Source of the DNA: Erodium maritimum
Taxonomy: Eukaryota > Streptophyta > Magnoliopsida > Geraniales > Geraniaceae
Length of the DNA: 64,000 bases
Direction of reading: 5' to 3'
Assembly (NCBI GenBank): GCA_963921825.1
Contig: OY997592.1
Span: 52,286,336 to 52,350,335 of the forward strand
In this document: piece after piece, positions 55,021-64,000 of the stretch
How the letters are laid out: every line of letters begins with the position of its first letter
How positions within the stretch are numbered: the stretch's first letter is position 1
The notes under the pieces: model-generated
Database searches by the model: none
Seen by the model: only the letters and a program-made list of their open reading frames with translations
Told to the model about the DNA's origin: nothing
Program-made: the position numbers and the translations under genes

Positions 55021-55646
55021 GTAATTCCAATCTTGGCTGTTATTTGTATTCATCCAAAAAAAATCATGAACATGGTCATGATTTTTATGCTTTAAATTTA
55101 ATGAAAAAAGTAATTTCCTCCAGTTGAATCCAAATTGTGTTCTTCTCTTAATTTTCTACAATTCTATATCCGTGATCACTAAAAGGTTAGTGTACACACT
55201 GCTAAAATATTAGAATACATGCTGCTGATAGTTCATACATAAAAAGCTTATTTAATATTCATAGATGTATTATAAAATGAATTTGAGACTTGCAAAAAAA
55301 TGTACATGATTGACATGTTTGGATCAAAAGTTTGAAGAATTCAAGATAATGAATCTGAATTTAATAAACGAAAATGCATAAATTGCTAACAGTTTCTCTG
55401 CAACTAGAATTTGTATCTTGCACATTACTAACAGTTTAGCATGCACACCACTAATTTTTTAACATGCAGAGTGCTGACAGATGGTAATTTGCTTCTCTAG
55501 TGAAAAACACGAACAAAACACTGGATAACATATATTAAGCATCAACCAAAATTACACAACGCAGTTGTCCACCTAAAAACAAAACATCTTCAACTATTCA
55601 GGTGGACAAGTTCAACAAAAACAACCAGGTTAAAGAGAAAGCGTAA
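55021..55646. repeat. G2 spacer with phased motif and a copied segment
   Basis: The stretch 55378-55510 (TGCATAAATTGCTAACAGTT, then ACATTACTAACAGTTTAGCA) is a near copy of 53711-53850, motif units included. Further cores at 55180-55230 (CACTGCTAAAATATTAG). No gene is seen. Confidence 0.7.
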
Positions 55647-55962
55647 TTAGTTGATGTTACGAACAAGCTTCATTGACTCAATGTCAATTAAACAGTCAAT
55701 ACACACATATCTAAGTTCTCCGGCACCTGCGATATCGTACAGCCTACGCCTCCAATGGCCAGCATCGTGAGGAGTTTCGCAGATGCTTGATATCCTCAAC
55801 TGTGACCATCTGCCAAAGTGTAGCATGGCACGAAACTCACGACGACATTCATGCAACATTGCCTTCTCTGGATCACTTATCAGAAAAAAGATACCGTAGA
55901 ATATGTCTGCAACAAGGTCATCTTTCCCACCTAATTTGATTAGAGCAATTGCATGGATATAT
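55647..55962 (-). pseudogene. Unknown G2 frame truncated by a gypsy LTR
   Basis: The reverse-strand frame reads YIHAIALIKLGGKDDLVADI, FFLISDPEKAMLHECRREF, and ETPHDAGHWRRRLYDIAG down to SMKLVRNIN and a stop at 55647. Residues right of 55962 come from the LTR and are not part of it, so the N-terminus is missing. It has the composition of a real globular protein with Trp, Cys and His. I do not recognise the family. By position it could be the last exon of a gene on the right side of G2, as the Ulp1-like gene is in G1, but it does not resemble that protein's end. Confidence 0.45.
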
Positions 55963-58900
55963 TGTAATAACCACTCCCGGTCAACGCCAGTCAAATCTGC
56001 GAAAAACAAGAAAATTTAAAAATTTTGGTCAGACACTTATTTAAACCTAAGATTGACTCCGAGGGTCATACCGGACTTAAGTTGGCCCCGTTATCGACCA
56101 AAGTGAGTTCCGGGGGACTCGGGGCAACTTTCTGATCAATTTGGGAAATGTTGACTTTTCGCTGGAAAAGTCAACCGAGCGACGTTTTGGTCCATTCGAG
56201 GACCGTTTTGGATCCAAAAAGCTTAGCCGTCGTCGCATCGGTCTTAGTTGAGCCATTTCCTTGTAGCCCGTCAAGTTTCATAATTTCTTGGAAAAAGTGC
56301 CCGTTCGGGACCCGAAACGTCCGTTTTTTGCGAATCTGATTGGAAAATATCTAGTAGATATTTTCCGAAAAAGGTGTGGGATCCACTTTGCCACTTGTCA
56401 AACAAGTGGTGGTGTTAGGTTTTGGGGGGAAAATTAAAGATGAGGACATTAAGAGGGTTTTAGATTGAAGGGACAAAGTGTGGCGGCTTCTTTGAGTGAG
56501 TGAGAGCTGTGTCTTGTACAGGAAGAGTAGCGGCTGGTTTTTTGGGCAGAGAGAGAGCAAATATCAAAGAGGAAGAACATAGAAGAAGTAGGCGTGCTTG
56601 TTCAAGGTCTTGTGGATGGCGTTCTCTGCTGAAAATCAGTTTGCTCTTCGAATGGTGTGGTAGCTCGTGGTCGGCAATACCATCACCGTGTGACAACAAA
56701 GCGTTAAGGTACTCTTCAATTCTTTGATTGCTGTAATTAAAGAACACTTAAGGAGCATTAAATGCTTATTTGATGAAGCATAAATGGATGGTGTCATTTC
56801 CACGAAGAATAGTACCATTGTATGGTAATTTCTGAGTAAGTGGCTGGACAAAGTATAAAGGAAACAAGAGTTTATTTTTTTCTTGAGTTTATTTGATTTA
56901 TTTTGAGGTGCTACAATATATTTTCAAGGTGCTTCGTGAGAGATGTCAATTAGTATTTGAGTGTTGAATTAGACAGTTAAGAGGTGGATTAGTTTTGGGT
57001 TTTCATAATTGTATATTGAGAAGTAGGGAATTAGGGTTTGTAATTCGGAAGAATTCGGAAATTATGGTTCGAAATTTTAAATTCGGAATTAGAACGCTCG
57101 GGCGTCGGAAATTGATTCCGTCGAGTGCATAGGAACCCTTGAATTATTCTAAGACCGTAGAAACAAAAACAGGAATTTTCGGAGCCCCGGAAGGGATTTT
57201 CCAAAACCCGGGCAGATTCGCCATGTCGGGCGAATCGGGCTTTTCCGGGTCCAATATAGACAATGTCGAGTAATTGGGAAGTTTGGGAGTGATCGACATT
57301 GTCGGGGTTACGTTTGGGCGTCAAGTTTATTAAATTCAGTTTATGCCTGCAAGCTTAAAAGAGTTTAAAATTGTGTTCTTGTTAGATCGTGCTGCAGACC
57401 GAGGAAAGGGAAAGCTAGGCAAGTGACCGAGATCATGCCGGAGCTTAATTGTGCGCTTTTGGAGAAAGCATACGAGGTAGGGAAAAGTAGCCGGATCTCG
57501 GCCCTGACTAGGGAAAGTTAACAGTAGAATTGCATGTGACACCGGGGTGTCGTGGGTTAAGTAGGTTTATTTGAATATTAGAAAAGCATGATACGAGATT
57601 GTAGCGTTTATGAAAAAAGCATGTGACACTTAGTAGTGTCATAGGATCAGAGAACTTAACGATAATTGATTTACTGGAGGCATATGACCATGCCCGGAGG
57701 TTGTTTGTGAAACTAGTGATCTTAGGACTGTTGGAGGCATCGATTATGTCGGAGGTCGTTGTGCGTTATATATTGTCGAGTTTGGGTGGCCTTGAGAGCC
57801 CGTGTTATTTTATTGTCGAGCTTGGGTGGCCTTGAGAGCCTGTGCTATTTATTGTTGAGTTTGGGTGGCCTTGAGAGCCCGTGTTATTTATTGTCGAGTT
57901 TGGGTGGCCTTGAGAGCCCGTGTACTAAGGTTGGTGTCTTTGGCTGGCCTGACCGAGTTAGAGTCTCGGGGGGTTACAAGCGTGTCTTTACTAGTTGGTG
58001 TGTCTTGGGTGGCCATGAGTGCCCGTGGGGTTGTTGAGCCCGTGAGTTCTGGTTGGTGTGTCTTGGGAGGCCGTGAGTGCCCGTGGGGTTGTTGAGTTTG
58101 TGTTTTACTATTGGTGTCTTGTGTGGCCATGAGTGCCTGTTGAGTGTTGAATCTGTGTTGTTGTTGTTTGTTGAACTTGCTTGTGATTGTGATTGTGATT
58201 GTTGTTACCTGAGTGAGAGAGGTGACTGAGACAGGTCGACCGCCTGGCCTGAGTGGTTCGACAAAGCGCGTGAGTGAGACAGGTCGACCGCCTGGCCTGA
58301 GTGGTTCGGCAAAGCGCGTGAGTGAGACAGGTCGACCGCCTGGCCTGAGTGGTTCGGCAAAGCGCGTGAGTGAGAGGGGTTACTGATACAGGTCGACCGT
58401 CTGGCCTAAGTGGTTCGGCAAAGCGCGTGATTGAGGGAGGTTACTGAGCAGTTGGTATGCGATCCTTTGTGATCTTGTTTGGTGTGCGATCCTTTGTGAT
58501 CTTGGGTGTTGTGTGGGTTCAGTCTTTTGAGTCCTTGGAAGAGGTCGTGATCATTGTGTTGGGACTACTTTACGGGTCAGAGTGTTGAGTTGGTCAAGGA
58601 ATGTAACAGTGGGCGTGTGTCAGTCGGAGTACTTGAGTTGGGGATAGTGTTCCCCGATGTTGAGTTTATTGTTGGTGTTACCAGCATTGTCTGCTAATTA
58701 TGCCGTAGTCAGTCTGTTATCTGTGGTGGTGAGCGAACGCTCACCCCTAGCTGCTTTTCCTACAGGTACTTGTCGCAGGTCGGACTAGGTGAGCTTCCGA
58801 AGCTTGAAGAACTAGGGGCGGGAGTCCGGGTTACTTTTAGTCTAGCGACGGATACCTCGTTTTTTTGTCCGCTTTTGGGACGTTTTATTTTAAGTTGTAA

Positions 58901-59022
58901 ATATTATTATTTTGTTGAACTAAACTGGCTTTTAAAGTGATTTAATGAAAACAGGCTTCAAGTTTTGTAACTTTTTAAACGTTCGCGTCCCTAGTTCGGT
59001 TCGTTGAAATTGGGGCGTGACA
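55963..59022 (+). repeat. 5' LTR of the decayed gypsy element
   Basis: It carries GGGTGGCCTTGAGAGCCCG repeats (57780-57920), a tandem array of 48-base units starting GGTCGACCGCCTGGCCTGAG at 58234, 58282 and 58330, and the GTGAGCG hairpin at 58729-58744. Confidence 0.85.
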
Positions 59023-60600
59023 GCTTGGTATCAGAGCTCGAGGTTTCATACCTCAGACTGTACGTCAATTAGGTGGGGAGAGTCGAGTCAGTGAAGTCCC
59101 GTCGTGCGTTGGGTACGCAGGTCGGAACCGGGTGTATACCCGTTGTGTTGTGAGTCCTGTTTGTGTTTGTGTGTATGTGCAGTACGGGGTTACTGGCATA
59201 CTGTTTGTGTGTTGCTGCGTGAAACATTTTTAAACTGTCGTGACTCGACTCAGGGGCGCCCCTTTGGTCGAGCGTGATGGTGTTGACATCAAATGGGTAC
59301 AATGTAGTTCGGGGACGCCTGGACCGGGTTGTAACTACCTGATGTCAAGAAATGAGGTTTTTAATGAAGTGGAGAAGGTTTTAAAATTGGTTGCCCCTGT
59401 GGACGCGTTTTAAAACTTGATTGGCCCTGAGGGCGTGTTTGATTTTGATTGGCCCTATGGGCGGGTTTTGGTTTTGGTTGGCCCGGTGGGCGTTGTTCGG
59501 TGTTGGTTGGCCCGGTGAGCGAGTGTTGTTGTGTTGTTGTTTGGCCGTGTCGGCTTGTGTTTCGGTTGAGGTTGAATGACTTGATTTGTCGGTGAGTCGT
59601 GGCGCGTGTGTTGGTTGAATTGGCAGTCAACCGTGTGTGTCGGTTAAGGCTTTTGTTTTAGGGTTAAAGCGGGTTAAGATTCGAGTTTGAAACGAGTTTG
59701 GAAAACAGGTCTGCGCGAGCGTCACGGATCCTGTCACGGATCCGTGACGGACTAGAGCGATTTGGCGAATTTTAGGCTTTCGTCACGGCTCCGTGACCCC
59801 AACCGTGACGGGGTCTGTCACAGATCAGTGATCCCTATCTGTTCCACCGTCTTGAGTGTGCAGTTTGAGTGTTGGTTTTGCGTGGCGGTGTTCATGGTTG
59901 TGTTGGTGGTAGAGGTCGTAATTTCGGTGTTAAAGGATGAGGTCTTGGGTTCGACACTCATCGATAACCTACGGTAGTGATACAGCGCCTCGGTGTGAGA
60001 GTCACGCCACGGAGAGGGGTTAGGGTTGGTGCGCTATGGCGCCATACGAACTAGGGTTCCCCTAGGTGAACGGGTGGTTTGAGGTTTCCTTCACGTGAGT
60101 GGGTTGTTTGAGGTTCCGCACATGATTGAGTAACTAGGGTATCGAGGGTGTGAGCAATAGTGGGTTGCTGAGTTAAAAGTAGGATTCCCGTCGAGATTTC
60201 TCTACGTGATCGGGTAATTGGGGCATTGAGGTTGTAAGCAATAGTGGTTGCTAATTTGAGAACAAAATCCCAATTTCGAGGTTTCCCTTACATAAGAGAG
60301 TATTTGAGGTGTTAATAGCGTGAGCAGTGTGACGTCTGGCATCGGGTTTGAGGTAGTGGTTTGCCCTGGTTAGATAGGTAAGTCGTTGATGCTTTACTAG
60401 TATGCCATAACCGAACGGGTGTCCGTGGAGGTGAGCATAACGCTCATCCCCTTTACTACTTTCCCGCAGGGGACGAGTAGCGAATACTGGTTTGGTTGCG
60501 GAAAGTTATAAGTAAATGCATCGAGGAACGGGTGGGGTTTGTGCTAGACTTTACCAGAGTAACTAATGGAGGGGTTGTTCGGTCTCTGATTTAGGCGTCA
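59023..60600 (+). other. Leader and unrecognised region of the decayed gypsy element
   Basis: It follows the primer site at 59027-59038. Part to 59360 matches the leader of the young element. At 59390-59530 GATTGGCCC(T/G)GnGGGCG-type units repeat. At 59715-59830 GTCACGGATCCGTGAC-type palindromes cluster. At 60065-60300 a unit with GTGAGCAATAGTGGGTTGCT repeats. Near 60430 a copy of the LTR hairpin occurs as GTGAGCATAACGCTCAT. No gag frame is seen. Confidence 0.5.
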
Positions 60601-61750
60601 GTTTTATTGGATACCGGGGTGTCACACTCGTTTGCTTTGTCGAGTTGTGCTGAGAGGTTGGGGCTGAGTTTAGAGCCGTTGAGTCAACCCCTGCGTCTGG
60701 ACACGCCGGTTGGGGGTCATGTGGTGTGGACTAGGGTCTGTCGTGCCGGCGGAGTTAGAGAAGCGAACCGATACAGGAGGTTCGAGGGAGGGCTCGAGAG
60801 TCCTGATGCTGGATCGAGTCCTCACCCCGAGGGTTCGGGTATGTTCGGAGTTGGTGGGCACGACGGCGCTAGTGGAGCGAGGTCTTAGAGAGACTGCGAG
60901 GATCCGTGAGGATCGGCAGCGACTGAGCTTGTGCGTATATCCGTGGGAAGGATACTTACGAAATGACAACCTTAAGCGTAATCTTGGAAATGGATTGGCT
61001 GGCGAAGTGCCGAGCCAATATCGACTGCTATAGGCGATGAGTGATAGGGTCAGTAGGCAACACGAAGGTGTCGTGTGTGCTGGGTAGTAATAGCGGGGTT
61101 CTCCTGTCGGCATGGTCCACAGTGGAGGAAGTATCGGCCGTGTAGAGCCGAGAGTTACCGCGAAGGGTATGGGGGTTCCCCGAGGTCTTTCCTGAGGAGT
61201 TGAGCGGGTTGCCACCAGTTCGTGAGGTGGAGTTCGGGATTGGCCTGGTGCCGGGAACGGCAGCGATATCGATGGCGCCTTACAGGTTCGCGCCAGCAGA
61301 GTTGACCGAGCTGAAGAGTCAGCTCGAGGAACTTCGGGAGAAGGGGTTTATTCGTCCGAGCACATCGCCGTGGGGAGCACCAGCACTCTTCGTGGAGAAG
61401 AAGAGTGGAGAGCTTCGGATGTGCATGGACTACCGGAAACTGAACCGGGTTACGGTGGATGACCGATACCTGATGCTGAAAATTGACGACTTGTTCGACC
61501 AGTTGAGAGGGTCGACGTACTTCTCGAAGATCGACCTGCGATCCGGATACTACCAGTTGCGAGTCCGAGAAGGGAACGTCTCAAGGACTGCATTCCGGAC
61601 ATGCTATGAGCATTACGAGTTCTGGGTGATGACTTTGGACTGCCGAACGCACCTGCAACGTTCATGGATCGGATGAACAGTATATTCCGGCCATTCTTAA
61701 ATCAGTTTGTGGTGGTGTTTGTAGACGACAAAGATCCGGGAGAGAGTTGC
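60600..61750 (+). pseudogene. Protease and reverse transcriptase remnant
   Basis: A protease-like piece begins near 60604 (LLDTGVSHSFALSSCAERLG; the usual Ala of DTGAS is Val). After frame breaks and stops, 61200-61676 is open reverse transcriptase ([40 protein letters not shown]) and it ends in a frameshift. FVVVFVDD is still readable near 61705-61730, where an internal deletion begins. Confidence 0.8.
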
Positions 61751-62635
61751 CGGCGGTGCTGACGCCGAGGGCTGGGATTGTTGTGCTAATTGGGGGTTAC
61801 GGTATCGCGGAGGTTTGTGCATGCCGTGTGACGACGGAGGCGACGAGCAGCGAAAGTCGCAGCCTTCGCGTCTAACGGTGCACGTGGATGGCACTAAGGG
61901 GAGCGCGACATCAGGTGGCATGTCTAGTGGAGAGGGAGGCGGAGAGCGGTCGTGGGATTAGTTATACGATGCCTCATTCGTCGGCAGGTGAGAGCCGAAC
62001 AACAACGTCCCGCTGGTTTACTGCAACCACTGCGGGTTGCATAGTGGAAAAGGGGGCACGTCACGATGGGTTTCGTGAACGGTTAGCCTAGTTCGCCTAC
62101 AACAACAGCTTTCAGGCCAGTATCATGATGGCACCGTTCGAAGCATTGTATGGTAAGCCGGGTCGATCGCCCGTGTGCTGGGCAGAAGTGAGGGATAAGA
62201 GTTTACTGGGTCTAGAACTGGACCGAGAGACAGCTGAGTCGGTCGTGCCGAAACATGAGCGGTTGAAGACCGCGCGGAGTCAGCAGTCGATGGTCATGTA
62301 TCCCTAGAGATGAGTCTGAAGGGTGGACTGGTGCATTTCAACCGCGGCGGAGGTGGGTTAGCCCCGCGGTGTATCGGGCCTGTCGAAGTCTTGAGTACGT
62401 CTTTGAGTGGGAGGATGTCGAGGTAACGGGTGATGTCCCGTATAAGGAGAAACCGATGTGGGAAAGGGATCCACGGGAGCAGGTCCTGCGAGGAAAGGTT
62501 ATCCGCTTAGAACTGGTGTTGTGGCGACACCACGAGGCCGAGTCGACTTGGGAACGCGAGGACGAGGTTTGCGCGAAGTACCCCGAACCGTTCGACTCCT
62601 GAAGTGCGTTGTTTTAAATTTCGCGGACGAAATTC
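61750..62635 (+). pseudogene. Integrase and chromodomain remnants
   Basis: After scrambled sequence, 62092-62307 encodes the integrase end ([37 protein letters not shown]) and 62390-62602 the chromodomain-like end (VIRLELVLWRHHEAESTWER, KYPEPFDS). The RNase H domain and the integrase catalytic core are deleted. Confidence 0.75.
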
Positions 62636-63200
62636 GGGACCGAACTCGGTAAACCGAACTCAGGACGCGAACGTTTAAAATAAGAAAACACTTTGAAACT
62701 ATTTCCATTAAAACCCTTTACAATACCAGTTTAGTTCAACAAAAGGATAATTACAACTCAAAATCAAACACGCCTTCAGGGCCAATCAAAATCAAACACG
62801 AACGCCCACGGCGTCAAACAACATCAAAACAATCAAAATTTTAAAGCTTTCTCTACTTCATTAAAACCTCATTTCTTGACATCAGGTGGTTACAACCCGG
62901 TCCAGGCGTCCCCGAACTATGTTGTACCGACTTAACATCAGCACCGTCACGTTCGACTACAAGAGCGCTCCTGAGTCGACCCGCGACAGCTTAAAAACGT
63001 TTCACGCAGCACACACAAACAGTATGCCAGTAGCCCCGTACTGCACATACACACAGACAAAACAAAACTCAAGACATTAAGGGTTTACACACGGTTTCCG
63101 ACCTACGTACCCAACGCACGGCGGGACTTTACTGACTCGACTCTCCCCACCTAATTGACGGACAGTCCGAGGTGTGAAACCTCGAGCTCTGATACCAAGC
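62636..63200 (-). repeat. Reversed gypsy LTR end and leader fragment
   Basis: About 62640-62755 is the complement of an LTR 3' end (ACTCAGGACGCGAACG, then GTTCAACAAAAGGATAATTA). 62756-63185 is the complement of a gypsy leader, and 63186-63197 is the complement of the primer site TGGTATCAGAGC. Orientation is opposite to 55963-62635, so this is a junction of two elements or a rearranged one. Confidence 0.75.
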
Positions 63201-64000
63201 TGTCACGCCCCAATTTCGGTAAACCGAACTCGGGACGCGAACGTTTAAAATAAGAACACACTTTGAAACCATTACCATTAAAACCCTTTACAATACCAGT
63301 TTAGTTCAACAAAAGGATAATTACAACTCAAAATAAAACGTCCCACAAGCGGACAAAAAGCGAGGCATCCGTCGCTAGACTAAAAGTAACCCGGACTACC
63401 GCCCCTAGCTCTTCAAGCCTCGGAAGCTCACCTAGTCCTACCTGCGACAAGTACCTGTAGGAAAAGCAGCTAGGGGTGAGCGTTCGCTCACCACCACGGA
63501 TAACAGACTGACTACGGCATAATTAGCAGACAATGCCGGTAACACCAACAACAAACTCAACCCCGGGGATCACTTCCCCAACCCAAGTACTCTGACTGAC
63601 AAACACCCACGGTGACCTTCTTCGAACGACTCAACACTCAAACACGTACGTAGACACGACACAACGATCACGACCTCTTCCAAGGACTCAAAGGAAAAAC
63701 GTAACGCCAAACAAGGTCACAAAGGATCGCACACCAAACAAGATCACAAAGGATCGCAAACCAGCTGCTCAGTAACCTCCCTCACGCCATTTACCGATCT
63801 CATCAGGTCAGGCGGTCGACCTGTTGCAATTCCTCGACACAAAGTCGGATCAGGCTGTCGACCTATCACACTCACAACCACCGAACCACACACGCGCGGC
63901 CAGGACCCCTTTACGGACGGGCGGGCCCCCTACCCCGTCTGAACGTGCAGACGCGTGTGATCGAGGACCCCTGTTTAATGAAGCGGGCCCACAACCTCAG
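63201..64000 (-). repeat. Gypsy LTR, reverse orientation, cut by window edge
   Basis: It starts at 63201 with TGTCACGCCCCAATTTCGG, the complement of the LTR end, and includes the hairpin (63476-63491) and the beginning of the GTCGACC repeats near 63810. The LTR start lies right of the window. Confidence 0.85.

Larger units (their letters stand above)
29773..55962 (+). mobile_element. Second giant Mutator-like element G2 (right end not in window)
   Basis: The left end TAGGATTGGTATCAGGTACA starts against a TA repeat and resembles the G1 end (TAGGGACGCTATCAGGTGTG). After 188 bases it is interrupted by the copia element 29966-49629 and resumes at 49635. It carries a FAR1/MULE transposase with introns (50249-53228), two tiny helical-protein genes (54095-54358 reverse, 54748-55020 forward), and an unknown reverse-strand frame cut at 55962 by a gypsy LTR. 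Its noncoding DNA has its own phased motif (ACTAAnAGTTT, about 23 bases), different from that of G1. Confidence 0.6.
55963..62635 (+). mobile_element. Decayed gypsy element related to the young one (5' LTR and internal part)
   Basis: The 5' LTR is 55963-59022 (TGTAATAACC to GGGGCGTGACA, 3060 bases), the primer site TGGTATCAGAGC is at 59027-59038, and there is a long leader and broken pol. Internal sequence ends at about 62635 in AAATTTCGCGGACGAAATTC, just where the polypurine tract and 3' LTR should follow, and is replaced by reversed LTR sequence. Gag is not recognisable. Confidence 0.8.

Noticed and set aside
59069-59630. Thr/Gln/Pro-rich reverse ORFs in the decayed gypsy leader
   Set aside because: They come from GGCCC(T/G)GnGGGCG repeats read backwards.

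Overview
ORGANISM. The window is plant nuclear DNA, most likely a eudicot, and almost entirely transposable elements. The evidence is Ty3/gypsy and Ty1/copia elements with initiator-tRNA-Met primer sites, an Athila-type element with a tRNA-Asp-like primer site, FAR1-related MULE transposases with introns, and a DUF1985/Ulp1-type gene. I see no ordinary host gene, no rRNA or tRNA gene and no CRISPR array. Species cannot be named from this. Coordinates outside open frames were counted by hand and may be off by 1-2 bases.

LAYOUT. 1-189: 5' end of a gypsy LTR, reversed. 190-3286: decayed Athila-like element. 3308-3646: a foldback MITE between TA repeats. 3661-29370: a giant Mutator-like element (called G1 here, about 25.7 kb). 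It carries seven tiny one-exon genes, an acidic-protein gene, a FAR1/MULE transposase broken by two solo LTRs in opposite orientation (11005-14280 and 14354-17878, each with its own 5-bp target duplication), and a reverse-strand multi-exon gene with a DUF1985-like region and a Ulp1-like cysteine protease domain (23254-28950). 29399-29682: second MITE copy. 29773 to at least 55962: a second, related giant element (G2) with a fuller but mutated transposase (50249-53228) and two tiny genes of the same kind. G2 is split by a copia element (29966-49629, target duplication GATAT), itself split by a very young gypsy element (31016-42219, target duplication TGTTA, equal-length LTRs that look identical). 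55963-62635: decayed gypsy element of the same superfamily. 62636-64000: reversed gypsy LTR and leader pieces.

HOW IT FITS TOGETHER. G1 and G2 look like two diverged families of one lineage of giant MULEs that insert in TA microsatellites. Each carries a transposase, which supplies the mobilising activity, plus small predicted helical proteins. The noncoding parts of G1, introns included, are filled with a GCAAAC core repeated every 22 bp. G2 has a different core (ACTAAnAGTTT) spaced about 23 bp. Both arrays largely stop at exon edges. The closest precedent I know is the VANDAL elements of Arabidopsis, whose VANC proteins counter silencing by recognising short motifs that build up in their own noncoding DNA. 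The previously undescribed system here may be a parallel case: element-specific phased binding arrays together with a small-protein gene family. The arrays and gene family are visible in the sequence; the function is inference.
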